Positions 1-8,783 of a stretch of 33,068 bases of DNA are shown piece after piece. The notes beneath the pieces are model-generated. The model was not told the origin of the DNA. It did no database searches and saw only the letters and a list, made by a program, of their open reading frames with translations. Each line of letters begins with the position of its first letter. The first letter of the stretch is position 1. A program made the position numbers and the translations under genes. The stretch covers positions 1 through 33,068 of the forward strand of contig JALGVE010000012.1 of NCBI GenBank assembly GCA_029820045.1, in the 5' to 3' direction. The DNA is from Candidatus Zipacnadia bacterium. Lineage in GTDB: Bacteria > Armatimonadota > Zipacnadia > Zipacnadales > UBA5352.

Positions 1-113
1 CGGCAACGTCCGGCAGGACTGAAGTCCTGCCCTCCGTACGGCACGGCTTTGCTAGCCGCCGTGCCCCGCCCTACACTACCCACAAGCCAACTTGCTCTAA
101 AACCGATGCTCCT
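1..113. repeat. Probable partial copy of the AGGAGCATCG-ended inverted-repeat element, truncated by the window edge
   Basis: The right boundary, AAAACCGATGCTCCT at 99-113, matches the right ends of the copies at 126-341 and 27400-27583. The stretch CCCCGCCCTACA near 64-75 is shared with the interior of the 126-341 copy. The rest aligns poorly by eye, so this may be a diverged or composite copy. It also contains two small hairpins: a 9-bp palindrome at 11-30 and GGCACGGC / GCCGTGCC arms at about 41-66. The left end lies outside the window or has decayed. Confidence 0.45.
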
Positions 114-140
114 GTCAGGGGGGGCAGGAGCATCGGTTTT
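99..140. terminator. 16-bp perfect inverted repeat formed by two abutting element ends; possible bidirectional terminator
   Basis: Arms 99-114 and 125-140 are exact reverse complements separated by a 10-nt loop rich in G. The right arm ends in TTTT and the left begins with AAAA, so either strand gives a GC stem with a short U tract. It arises because the right end of one element faces the left end of the next. Terminator activity is inferred, because the U run is only four bases. Confidence 0.4.
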
Positions 141-341
141 GCTACCAGGGGGGCCGACATTCCTGTCGGCGCATTTCGCCTTGGCCTCGGCGGGACCGCA
201 GGCGCCGCTGTCGTATGTAGGGCGCGCACCCGTGGCGCGCCCCACGCGGGCGGGGCACCCCCCTTCGCCAAGGCTACGGGGGACAAACAGGTCCCCGCCC
301 TACAACGCAGCCCCAGGCTCCCCCGCAAAAACGATGCTCCT
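126..341 (+). mobile_element. MITE-like non-autonomous element, copy A (216 bp)
   Basis: The ends are AGGAGCATCGGTTTT (126-140) and AAAAACGATGCTCCT (327-341), an imperfect terminal inverted repeat. The interior, from about 213 onward, is nearly identical to the reverse complement of the copy at 32280-32495 and to the copy at 27400-27583. Shared landmarks are GTCGTATGTAGGGCGCGC, the GGGCGCGC / GCGCGCCC palindrome and CTTCGCCAAGGCTACGGGG. It has no coding capacity. No target duplication is recognisable here; the flanks (114-125 and 342-353) look inverted rather than direct. A non-autonomous transposable element is inferred from the ends, length and copy number. Confidence 0.7.
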
Positions 342-360
342 GCCCCCTGCCACGGACCGC

Positions 361-389
361 TTGCAGGGACGACGGCGCCCGCGTATAAT
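361..389 (+). promoter_or_regulatory. Sigma70-like promoter for the CBM/TIM-barrel gene
   Basis: TTGCAG (361-366), a 17-nt spacer and a perfect TATAAT (384-389) precede the gene that starts at 440. Transcription would begin near 396, leaving a leader of about 44 nt. The -35 box sits 19 nt after the end of the mobile element at 126-341. Confidence 0.65.
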
Positions 390-439
390 TGCCGACGATC
401 AGAACGAAGGCTTCTGACGAAGGGACGTGCACCCTTGTG

Positions 440-2401
440 ATGAGAGGCATGGCAGTAGCAGCGTTCTCTCTGATAGTGTTGGTCACAGCCTGGGGGCAGG
501 AGTGGGGCGTGGGCATCGGCGAGAACCTGGTGCAGAACCCCAGCTTCGAGGAACTCCAGGAGGGCAAGCCCATCTCCTGGAGTGCGCCCGCGCCTGTGTA
601 CAGCTCCGACGACACTGCGGCGCGCACCGGCGAGCGTTCGCTCAAGTTCGTCAACGACGATCCCAAGAACTACGTGCTATGCGGTCAGCGCATTGATCTT
701 CAGCCCGGCCGCATCTACGAGGTGAAGGCGTGGGTGAAGACTGAGGGTGTCGAGGGGGCCGACTCGGGCGCGACCGTCTGCCTCGAGTGGTCGGACGCCG
801 AGGGCAAGTACCTGGGTGGCTCCTATCCTCCCGGCAAGAAGGGCGACACACCTGAGTGGACCGAGGTCGGCGGCATCAGCAGGCGGATTCCCGAGGAGGC
901 GACAAGTTGCTCCGTGACCTGCTATGTGCGCAAGGGCATGACCGGGACTGCGTGGTGGGACGATGTGTCTGTGCGTCGCGTGCGCGAGCGACCTATGCAC
1001 AGCGTGCTGGTACATCCCTCATACCGTGGCTGGGTTCTCGATGATGGGCCGCACGAGGCGGAGGTGCGCCTCAGCTTCCTCTTCGACGACCTCGATGGCG
1101 GCCCGGAGTCGGTCCGCGTCGCAGCGCGCTTGACCCCGGACGGAGAAGAGAAGGTGCTTGCCGAGCAGACGGCCGATGAGGTCACGGGCGAGCCGCTTCG
1201 CCTGCGGCTGCCTCTGCCTGAACTCGCGGTCGGAACCTACCAGCTTAAGGTTGACCTGGTTGACAAGGCCACGGGCAAGGTGCTCTGCCAGGACGTCTAT
1301 CCGCTGGAGCGCCGGACCGGCCCCATGCCCAGGTGCTTCGTGGACCAGCACAACCGCGTCATCCTGGACGGCAAGCCCTTCTTCCCGCTCGGGATGTACT
1401 GGAGTGGCGTGAGCGAGGAGCAACTGCATGTCTACGCGGACAGCCCCTTCAATTGCCTGATGCCCTACGGCAGCCCCAACGATGAGCAGATGGACCTCAT
1501 CGAGAAGTACGGGCTGAAGGTCATCTACTCGATCAAGGATTTCTACTTCGGCACCAGGTACTGTCCGGAGTTCATCAAGTCGGAGGACGATGAGGAGCCC
1601 GCGGTGCGGGAGCGCGTGCGCAAGTACCGCGACCATCCGGCTCTGCTCGCGTGGTACCTCAACGATGAGCGGCCGCTGTCCATGCTGCCGAGGCTGGAAG
1701 CGCACCAGCGCTGGGTCGAGGAGGAGGACCCCAACCACCCGACCTGGGTGGTCCTGTACCAGGTGGGCCAGGTGGGCAGCTATCTCAAGACTTTCGACGC
1801 CATCGGCACCGACCCCTACCCTATCCCCAACCGTCCGCCGGCGATGGCCGGCCAGTGGACTCGCCTGACCCGCGAGGCGGTTGACGACGCCCGTGCCCTG
1901 TGGCAGGTGCCGCAGGTCTTCAACAAGAGCGCCTATCGTAAGACCGAGGCGGAGAAGGCAGAGGGCCGCCCGCCGACCTTCGAGGAGATGCGCTCCATGA
2001 CCTGGCAGTGCATCACCGAGGGCGCGGACGGCCTCATCTACTACTCATGGTTTGACCTGCAGCGCGACAAGAATTACCCCTTCGAGCAGCGCTGGCCGGA
2101 GATCAAGCGCATGGCGCAGGAGGTAAGCAAGTACGCGCCCGCGCTGCTATCCATCGAGCCGACGCCTGAGGTGGAGGTTGAGGCGCCGGAGGCGATTCAC
2201 TGGACGCTTCGCAGCCACGAGGGGAAGGTCTACCTCTTCATGGTCAACGATGCCGAGGAGGCGGCGGACGCGACCGTACGTTTCCCTCAACGCCCGCAGC
2301 AGGTTACGCTCGAGGGCGCGAACTTCACGCTAGCCGCAGACGGCAGCTTCCAGGCCACCTTCGACCCGCTGGGCGTGAACATCTACGAGGTGGAGATGTA
2401 G
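440..2401 (+). CDS. Exported glycan-active protein: N-terminal CBM-like domain and C-terminal TIM-barrel glycosidase-like domain
   Basis: A 653-aa protein. The ATG at 440 gives a short basic start followed by a hydrophobic segment (residues 4-17) and a likely signal-peptide cleavage near AWGQ; an upstream in-frame ATG at 389 overlaps the promoter and would bury the signal. Residues of about 25-180 begin ENLVQNPSFEE and end TAWWDDVSVRR, the usual pattern of CBM4/9/CBM35-like jelly-roll modules. A linker beta-sandwich follows, then a GH-A clan-like TIM barrel from about residue 310 (LDGKPFFPLGMYW) to 570. LAWYLNDERP (Glu410) resembles the strand-4 acid/base Asn-Glu motif of GH5/GH42-like enzymes; the nucleophile is not obvious. 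The substrate is unknown. It converges on the GH2 gene, with 39 bp between stops. Confidence 0.8.
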   Translation: MRGMAVAAFSLIVLVTAWGQEWGVGIGENLVQNPSFEELQEGKPISWSAPAPVYSSDDTAARTGERSLKFVNDDPKNYVLCGQRIDLQPGRIYEVKAWVKTEGVEGADSGATVCLEWSDAEGKYLGGSYPPGKKGDTPEWTEVGGISRRIPEEATSCSVTCYVRKGMTGTAWWDDVSVRRVRERPMHSVLVHPSYRGWVLDDGPHEAEVRLSFLFDDLDGGPESVRVAARLTPDGEEKVLAEQTADEVTGEPLRLRLPLPELAVGTYQLKVDLVDKATGKVLCQDVYPLERRTGPMPRCFVDQHNRVILDGKPFFPLGMYWSGVSEEQLHVYADSPFNCLMPYGSPNDEQMDLIEKYGLKVIYSIKDFYFGTRYCPEFIKSEDDEEPAVRERVRKYRDHPALLAWYLNDERPLSMLPRLEAHQRWVEEEDPNHPTWVVLYQVGQVGSYLKTFDAIGTDPYPIPNRPPAMAGQWTRLTREAVDDARALWQVPQVFNKSAYRKTEAEKAEGRPPTFEEMRSMTWQCITEGADGLIYYSWFDLQRDKNYPFEQRWPEIKRMAQEVSKYAPALLSIEPTPEVEVEAPEAIHWTLRSHEGKVYLFMVNDAEEAADATVRFPQRPQQVTLEGANFTLAADGSFQATFDPLGVNIYEVEM

Positions 2402-2440
2402 GCGCGTCTCACCTGCCAGGTCGCGCGACGCGTCAGGCTG

Positions 2441-5400
2441 CTACAGCTCGACGGCCATCCGCGGGATATCCTCGTAGCCCGGCCTCGCGTAGGTGTCCAG
2501 CAGGTCGGCCTTGTGCCTCACCCGCGCATCGCCGCAGCGGATTTCGTACTCGCCCGCCTCCTTGAACACGAGCCAAGCCGTGCCGTTGGGATCCGTCATC
2601 GCTCCGCGCGGCGCGGCAAGCCCCGCCGCAAGAGGCCGCGCGATCACCGGCAGTCCCACCACGGGCTCGCCGTCCCGCGTGACGTGCACGATGACCTCAG
2701 GCGCGCGGCGCGCGGGCAGCTTCGGCATCTTTCCCCAGTAGTCAGCAAAGGCCTGATATGCTTTGTTGGGCGTGATCGAGGGACGGGAGGGGTCGAACCA
2801 GTTAATGAGCGACCGATGTCCCGAGCCCGTTCGCAGCGCCTCGCATTTGATGCCCGGCCCGGAGAGACTCGGCCAAGGGATCGGTACCATCGCGCCGAGG
2901 CTCACGCTCCCCTTCCGCCAGCCCTCCTTCGTCACGGGCGCCGTGGTGGGGTCGCCGAGCAGGTCGGCCCACGGGCCCATGAGCGAACGGTCGGCGGTCG
3001 TGAAAAGCCCGCAGATGTAAGGGAGGAAGTTCAGCGCCCCGGAAAGCTCGATCTCCTCGTAGTACGAGGTCCAGGACCGTATGTACTCGCACATGCTGTC
3101 AACGGCCTCGGCCGACTTCGCCGGATCAGGGCTGGACATGGCAAACAGCACCGGGTAGTTCTGGAACTCGCCGTTGATGCAGGGTCGGCCTCCCCACTTC
3201 TCCTTCCATCCCTCGAGGCGCTGGTTCGGCGGGTAATGGAGGTTGACGATCTCAATATCGTCGCGCTTGGTGCAATACCCGCCATTCTCCACCCCGTGGA
3301 GGGTGAAGGGCCGAGTCGGGTCCTCCTCATTGATCGCTTGCCCGAAGGATAGGAAGCGGTCAAGCATCGCCGTGGGGCGCTGAGTTGAGCAGAAGGTCTC
3401 GTTCTCAACGGACCACAGAACCAGGCTTGGGTGGTTGCGGTGCTTCCGCGCCCATCTGTGATAGTGATCGGTGATGTTGCGCACCCACACCTCGTCATCC
3501 CAGTCCGCGACGCCCATGATGTCCGGTATCCCGTAGACGCCCCAGTACGGCCCCTCAAGCTCCGACAACATGCCCAACTCATCGCCGAGATCGAGGAACT
3601 CCCGCGCAACATCGCCATGCCGGTGCCAGCGGAGGATGTTGACGTTCATCCCCCGGTCGCTTCGGTACATGTGCAATCCGAACCAGCGATTCCCGTGGGC
3701 GATCTTGCCCTCCTGCAAGTACCAGCCGCCGCCGCCCTGAAGGGGAAGGCGTTCGCCGTTGAGGTAGAACTGGCCGCCCTGTATCCAGAACTCGCGGAAG
3801 CCGAAACGCTGGTAGTGCACATCATAGGGCTGTTGGGCAGCGTCGGCGCTTAGGCTTGATCGCAGATAGTAGAGGTTGCTCGGATCGCCCCAGTCGCCGC
3901 CGATGCCCCAGAGCTTCGGGGTCTCCCACGGCGCGGAGACCTCCACCGCGGTCGTGCCTCGTGGCTCAAGCACTACCTCTTGCCCGGGCAGCGTCAGGAC
4001 GGCCTCGCCGGCATCCAGAACTTCCTGCGCCAGCGACAGTTGCAGTCGCTCGTCCGTCTCGTTGGTTAGCCACGTCTGCACGGTTGCTTGCTGCCGTCGC
4101 ACCGAGGTGATGACGAACGCATCCGAGACACGCACCGCCGGCACGTTGCGCAGAGAGACATCCTGCCAGATGCCTCCGAAGCGCGCGCCCCACAGGTCAG
4201 ATATGATGTAGTGATTCGGCCCTGAGGAACAGCCTGTCGGCTGTCCCTCCAGCTCCGACTTTTCCAGGGCGGTGATCGAGGTGTCGTGAACAAAGCAGAG
4301 CATCTCGTTGCTCTCGCCCGGACGGGCCGCCCCCGTGACATCTACGTCGAACGCATCGAACCCACCGAGGTGCCGCCCACAGAACTGCCCGTTCAGATAC
4401 ACCTCGCACAGGTGGAACACGGCCTCGAAGTGGACCTTGATGCGTCCCGCCTCCCAGTCGCCCGGGATGGTGAAGCGCGTGCGGTACCATGCCCAGTGCT
4501 GCCCGCCGGGCCATTTGCGGTCGAGCGCCATGAAGTTGCCGACCGTCTCGTGCCAGGGCCCGTGCGGAACGCGGATCTTGAACCAGTCTCCATCTCCCGG
4601 CGCCTCCGGGGAACCCCGGGTGGTCATCTCCCACTCGCCGTTGAGGAGTACCTCGGCCCGCTGCGTTGCCTCGACCCTGGCCGGCGCACGTGGCGCGAGC
4701 GGCCGCTCCTCGCCGACAAGCTCCTGCTCCGCCTCCGCCTCGCCCACGAACTGCTGGGCGCGCCAGAGCCGAGTGACTCCGCGGCGCAAGGCCGCAAGGT
4801 CAGAGGCTGTCTCAAGACCGCCCGCGGCCGCGTCGAGGTAGGTACCGGCGACCCCGGCGAAGTACCGCGCCTGCCGGCGGTGGTAGCTGGTGGTTGCCGT
4901 CGCTCCCGGAAGCGCCGCCAGCCGCTCTTGCAGGTCGGCGAGCACCGCCCCGAGCGGCTCGCGCAGCTCCACGCTGATGCGCGGCTCGCTGTCCTCGAAG
5001 CTCTTGTCTATCCTGGCCGCGCGTTCCCGGATCGGGGCGAGGTTAACCGTCTCTCCCGCCTCTATCCGCTCGACCGCTGCCGCTATGTCCTCCTGAAGCG
5101 CGTCCACCTCGGAGCGCATCCCCTCCAGCAGCCGACGGGAGGCGGCGCACGCCCCTTGCACTCCGTCGGTCCTGAAGACCTCAGCGATCTTCCCTATCAG
5201 GGCGTCGAGGCCCCCGACAGAGTCCCTCCCCCGCGTAGCATGACCGGCAAGCCGATTGAGCGCGTCCGCATCCTCGTTCACGAGCAGGCAGCGGGTGACG
5301 AAGGCGTACTTCTCAACGCAGCCGACAGTGAGCGCGTCGCCGGGGGCGAGCGGCCTCATGCCCGTCGAGCGAATCCAGCTCATGTCGTGCCCCCAGCCCT

Positions 5401-5842
5401 GTTCGCTTTGATAGGTCCGCACCGCCGCCACCTCAGCCACCGGCTCCATCTCCACCTCCTCGCCGTTGAGGTCCACCACGTAGGTCATCTCAGGAGACAC
5501 GTACTCGTATCCCTTCTGGTGACCCGTCCGGCACAGGAAGTACAGGTAGAACTTGTCGCCCGGCAGTTCCTTGAGGTGCCAACGCAGACTGACGCCGGGG
5601 CCGAGGCCGACGCTCTGCTCCCCGCCCGTATCCTCGAAGGTCTGTGCGTCCCCGGTCTTCTCGGGAACCGGCTGCTCCTTGCCCTCGGCATCCACGCGCA
5701 CGCCGTCGGTGGCTTTCAGCGGGTAACCGATGAACTCGGCGGGCTTCGCGCCGGGCCTTTTCACGAGCGTTGGAAGCGTGACTTGGCAGAAGGCAGTGCA
5801 ACTCACCAGAAGGGCTCCCACTGCAAAGCTGAGGGGTCTCAT
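2441..5842 (-). CDS. Exported glycoside hydrolase family 2 protein (beta-galactosidase/glucuronidase-like)
   Basis: An 1133-aa protein. GGAGAGG at 5852-5858 directly abuts an ATG at 5851 but lies 9 nt from the ATG at 5842, so 5842 is preferred. The start gives signal MRPLSFAVGALLVSC; LVSC also fits a lipobox, so a lipoprotein is possible. The first 350 residues are an unassigned N-terminal region with a helical, coiled-coil-like stretch. Then come the GH2 sugar-binding domain (LNGEWEM...; VYLNGQFCGRHLGGFDAFDVDVT), an immunoglobulin-like sandwich and a TIM barrel. The acid/base is Glu815 in WSVENE and the nucleophile Glu892 in INGEF. Their 77-residue spacing is close to the 76 of E. coli LacZ. 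The heparinase-like gene ends 57 bp upstream on the same strand, suggesting an operon. Specificity cannot be read from sequence. Confidence 0.88.
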   Translation of the reverse strand: MRPLSFAVGALLVSCTAFCQVTLPTLVKRPGAKPAEFIGYPLKATDGVRVDAEGKEQPVPEKTGDAQTFEDTGGEQSVGLGPGVSLRWHLKELPGDKFYLYFLCRTGHQKGYEYVSPEMTYVVDLNGEEVEMEPVAEVAAVRTYQSEQGWGHDMSWIRSTGMRPLAPGDALTVGCVEKYAFVTRCLLVNEDADALNRLAGHATRGRDSVGGLDALIGKIAEVFRTDGVQGACAASRRLLEGMRSEVDALQEDIAAAVERIEAGETVNLAPIRERAARIDKSFEDSEPRISVELREPLGAVLADLQERLAALPGATATTSYHRRQARYFAGVAGTYLDAAAGGLETASDLAALRRGVTRLWRAQQFVGEAEAEQELVGEERPLAPRAPARVEATQRAEVLLNGEWEMTTRGSPEAPGDGDWFKIRVPHGPWHETVGNFMALDRKWPGGQHWAWYRTRFTIPGDWEAGRIKVHFEAVFHLCEVYLNGQFCGRHLGGFDAFDVDVTGAARPGESNEMLCFVHDTSITALEKSELEGQPTGCSSGPNHYIISDLWGARFGGIWQDVSLRNVPAVRVSDAFVITSVRRQQATVQTWLTNETDERLQLSLAQEVLDAGEAVLTLPGQEVVLEPRGTTAVEVSAPWETPKLWGIGGDWGDPSNLYYLRSSLSADAAQQPYDVHYQRFGFREFWIQGGQFYLNGERLPLQGGGGWYLQEGKIAHGNRWFGLHMYRSDRGMNVNILRWHRHGDVAREFLDLGDELGMLSELEGPYWGVYGIPDIMGVADWDDEVWVRNITDHYHRWARKHRNHPSLVLWSVENETFCSTQRPTAMLDRFLSFGQAINEEDPTRPFTLHGVENGGYCTKRDDIEIVNLHYPPNQRLEGWKEKWGGRPCINGEFQNYPVLFAMSSPDPAKSAEAVDSMCEYIRSWTSYYEEIELSGALNFLPYICGLFTTADRSLMGPWADLLGDPTTAPVTKEGWRKGSVSLGAMVPIPWPSLSGPGIKCEALRTGSGHRSLINWFDPSRPSITPNKAYQAFADYWGKMPKLPARRAPEVIVHVTRDGEPVVGLPVIARPLAAGLAAPRGAMTDPNGTAWLVFKEAGEYEIRCGDARVRHKADLLDTYARPGYEDIPRMAVEL

Positions 5843-5851
5843 TACCCGCAT

Positions 5852-5858
5852 CCTCTCC
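5852..5858 (-). promoter_or_regulatory. Ribosome binding site that decides the GH2 start
   Basis: On the minus strand GGAGAGG is followed immediately by one ATG (5851) and, 9 nt later, by an in-frame ATG (5842). Only the second has a workable spacing, so translation probably starts at 5842. Confidence 0.6.
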
Positions 5859-5899
5859 GGTCCCGTTGGTTTGTGACTGTCCCCGGGACTCTTGTCGGT

Positions 5900-8305
5900 C
5901 TATCCTCCCTCATCCGCCGGCGCTGTTACGACCTGCCTCTCCCCGTCCTGCATCCGTGCCACGAGGGTCGAAGCCTGGCTCTTCAACTGCTCGCCCCACG
6001 GCGCGGCCACCGTCATCTCGCCTTCGCCGCGATTGAAGGCCACGAGCACATCCCCGACGTGCACCGCATCGCAACTATCCGTGGACACATCCTCCACCTG
6101 CGCAAGCTCCTCGCCCGCGTTGCCGATGAGCAGCGGCACCAGGAAGGTCATCTCGGTGGCAGGGCCGGCCTTCAGCTCCAGGAGGTTGATGTCCGGGTTC
6201 TCCTTGGGTGTGAGGTCGCGGGTCGGATGAATGTACTGAGGTCGGTAGGTGCTTGCCTCGGCCTCAAACCTCTCAGGCATGATGGGCACGACCCCGAGCT
6301 GAGCCTCATTCCGGGTGATGGTCCAGGCGCCGTCCCCCTCAGCAAGCTCGCCGTAATGGTGCAGGAGCCAACTGAAGGTGCGCGGCTCCTTGTCACTCAG
6401 GCGATCGTAGACCACCACCAGGTCGCGTCCCGCCAGCACCAGCGTGCGGTCGAAGCGGGTCAGGCCCAGCTCCTCGGGATAGGCGGAGGTCGCATCTCCG
6501 GTCGCGATAGTGATGTCGCCCTCGGTGACAAACTGCGTGATATGGGCGCGCCCCGGCTTCGGACGCGGCCACATCTCGCCATCACCGTACTGCCCCTGGC
6601 CATCCACCAGCACGGTGTTGTGATTGCGCGTCATCTTCTTGTAGGTATAACCCGGGTCCACCGCCAGCACCTCGCCCCGGCCGAAGAGCACGAAGTGATT
6701 CTGCTCCGGGTGGTTGTGCCCGGTGCCGCCCAGGCCGAACTTCGCGCAGAGTTCAGCCCACTTATGCCCGCCCAGCGGTCGGCTCACGAAGACGACGTCA
6801 GTTGCATCATCCTCCCAGGAGGTCCGGGCAAAGGCGGTCTCGATGTCAGGGTAGTACTTGGCGAGCGGCAGCGCCTCGCGCGGATCCCGCCCCTCCACCT
6901 TCTCGTCCAGCCACAGCAGGTTCCAGGCGAGCCAGGACGGCCCACCGCTGAGCAGCTCCGCCATGCCCATCGGCGCCGGGTCCTTGAAGCGCTTCGCCTC
7001 CCAGAGCAGCAACCTGATGGGCGGGCGTCCGTGCCTGGTGCTGGTGTCCTCCAGCGCCGCCGAGCGCGCGAAGCCCGGGTAGAGGTAGCGGAAGATGAAC
7101 TCCGCCTGTCCGCTCAGCCCGTCATCTCCCGCCGGGATATGCAGGCCCGTGCACCACTCGTAGAGGTCGGTGTACATGTACAGCGTGGGCATCGAGTAGT
7201 CCCAGTACCCCGGCCCCTCGTGGAAGCCACCGTCGGGGCTGAAGCTGAGTGCAATGCGCTCGTAGCGGTCCCACGCCCAGGCCAGCCATTGCTCGGCCTC
7301 GGGGACCTCGCCGCAGATGGCCGCGGCCCCGAGCGCCAGCGATAGGTGGGCGTACCAGAAGTGGTTCTGCTGGAAGCTCAGCCCTCCGCCGGTGTGACCG
7401 CTCAGCGAAGCCTCGTACACCTTCCGCGACTGACGGGCGATAAGGTCGCGCACCCCGACGCGCAGGTCGTCGGGCAGATACTCGTAGAGCCAGTCGTAGG
7501 TGAGCGCCACGCCCTCCATGAAGTACTCCGCATCGAGGTCCACGCCGCAATCCGGATACGTGGTCGCCAGCTTCAGCCACTCCAGGATAGGTTGGAGCTT
7601 CTCCTCGCTCGGCTCCAGGAGATAGCTCAGAGCGCGGCTGCCGAGGCTGCGGTAGGCACCCCCGTTCCGCTTGCCGGGCTTGAAGGGCGGGGGCTCCCTG
7701 GTCAGAGCGCCGGCGGGCACGTAGAAGCGCTGCACGCGCTCATCATCAAGCCGCGCTTGCATCGCCTCCAGGTCGTCCGCGGTGAAGAAGATGCGCGGGT
7801 GTTTGCCGAGGAGTTCCTCGCGCATCGGCGCCCTGGGGAGCTCGCTCTTGATCCTGTACAGCTCGACCCGCGCCAGCACGCTGCCCGCGGCCTCCCGCAG
7901 CACGAGGCGGAAGCCGTGCTTGCCCGGCTCGGTGATACGGACGCTGGCCGAACGCTTGTCCAGTGTGCCCACCGGCAGAGTCAGAGCCCGGTCAAGCTGC
8001 TCGCCATCCACCTGGACCCAGAAGGAGTCCGTCCCGCGGTCCGGTGCGCTCGCCGTGACCGACAGCCCGTACATGCCGGCGGCGAGTTCCGCGTCGAACT
8101 GCACGAAGAAGCCCTCCTCCGTGACCACGATCTGCTTGCCATCGCGCTCCCCGAGCTTCATACCCTCACCGAACGTCGGCAACTGCTTCGCGTTGGCCTC
8201 GACCACGGTCTCGCGCGCCAGCATGGGCGTGTCGGTGAGGTTATCCAGGTCAACTCCCGAGAACGGCCCGGCAGCTAGCGCGCTCAGAATCACGGTAGTC
8301 CACAT
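5900..8305 (-). CDS. Exported heparinase II/III-family polysaccharide lyase-like protein
   Basis: An 801-aa protein. The start at 8305 is set by AAGGAG at 8314-8319 with 8-nt spacing and gives signal MWTTVILSALAAGPFSG; the longer frame to 8371 has no such site. Residues of about 30-140 form a beta-sandwich (DAELAAGMYGLSVTA). An (alpha/alpha) toroid follows, with LGKHPRIFFTADDLEAM and repeated W/Y-rich helices. The C-terminal heparinase II/III beta-sandwich carries GHNHPEQNHFVLFGRG and HNTVLVDGQGQYGDG, with His residues typical of the active site. Family members cleave uronic-acid-containing polysaccharides (heparin, alginate, other acidic glycans) by beta-elimination; the substrate here is not determinable. 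It is co-oriented with the downstream GH2 gene, which could process its products. Confidence 0.85.
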   Translation of the reverse strand: MWTTVILSALAAGPFSGVDLDNLTDTPMLARETVVEANAKQLPTFGEGMKLGERDGKQIVVTEEGFFVQFDAELAAGMYGLSVTASAPDRGTDSFWVQVDGEQLDRALTLPVGTLDKRSASVRITEPGKHGFRLVLREAAGSVLARVELYRIKSELPRAPMREELLGKHPRIFFTADDLEAMQARLDDERVQRFYVPAGALTREPPPFKPGKRNGGAYRSLGSRALSYLLEPSEEKLQPILEWLKLATTYPDCGVDLDAEYFMEGVALTYDWLYEYLPDDLRVGVRDLIARQSRKVYEASLSGHTGGGLSFQQNHFWYAHLSLALGAAAICGEVPEAEQWLAWAWDRYERIALSFSPDGGFHEGPGYWDYSMPTLYMYTDLYEWCTGLHIPAGDDGLSGQAEFIFRYLYPGFARSAALEDTSTRHGRPPIRLLLWEAKRFKDPAPMGMAELLSGGPSWLAWNLLWLDEKVEGRDPREALPLAKYYPDIETAFARTSWEDDATDVVFVSRPLGGHKWAELCAKFGLGGTGHNHPEQNHFVLFGRGEVLAVDPGYTYKKMTRNHNTVLVDGQGQYGDGEMWPRPKPGRAHITQFVTEGDITIATGDATSAYPEELGLTRFDRTLVLAGRDLVVVYDRLSDKEPRTFSWLLHHYGELAEGDGAWTITRNEAQLGVVPIMPERFEAEASTYRPQYIHPTRDLTPKENPDINLLELKAGPATEMTFLVPLLIGNAGEELAQVEDVSTDSCDAVHVGDVLVAFNRGEGEMTVAAPWGEQLKSQASTLVARMQDGERQVVTAPADEGG

Positions 8306-8783
8306 GCTCCCATCTCCTTGCCTTTCTCTCCCTGCTTCGATGCGTCTGCGCAATCTGTCTCGCATATTCACCCCGAGGCGGTCAATCTCCTTGCCGAGCA
8401 GACTGCCGGGCCTGTCCCTGGGAAACGCGGCAGGTTATGCAAAGGCCGCCGGGGAAAGATCGCATAGGCGGCACGACACCTATTTTGTATGTTTCCAGGA
8501 ACTGAGTTGACCTCACATGAGACCATTGCACGAGGGCGGAAGCGGCAACGTTCAGTGCGTTCAGGACGGAGGCGGCGCCGTTTGGCGGGGTCGGCTGAGG
8601 CCCCGCGCAGCGAGGGTGCAGTCGGCCCGTCGGCCACATCAAAACACTGGGCCGGGCTCGCCCTCCCGCGTTGCGGGAGAACTCGCACGGCCCCTCCAGC
8701 CTTCGCCCTGTGCTGGCGATCGCAGAGCCTCCTCCCCCGCGGTGAGGGGCGTTGGACCTGCCATGTGCCCAGCCAGCAACCCT
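8306..8783. other. Intergenic region between divergent heparinase-family genes
   Basis: This is 478 bp without a gene. Apart from the minus-strand ribosome binding site at 8314-8319, I found no convincing -35/-10 pair on either strand, no RNA gene and no repeat shared with the rest of the window. It presumably holds both promoters, and possibly an operator, because the two lyase-like genes diverge from it. Open frames crossing it have no start signals and a non-coding composition. Confidence 0.4.

Noticed and set aside
49-417. 122-codon open frame at the left end
   Set aside because: It crosses two repeat elements and a promoter, lacks a ribosome binding site, and matching frames appear in the other element copies only because of shared DNA.
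4286-7345. 1019-codon plus-strand open frame spanning two genes
   Set aside because: It lies antisense to the GH2 and heparinase-family genes, both with clear domains. It has no ribosome binding site or recognisable motif and reflects the codon bias of GC-rich DNA.
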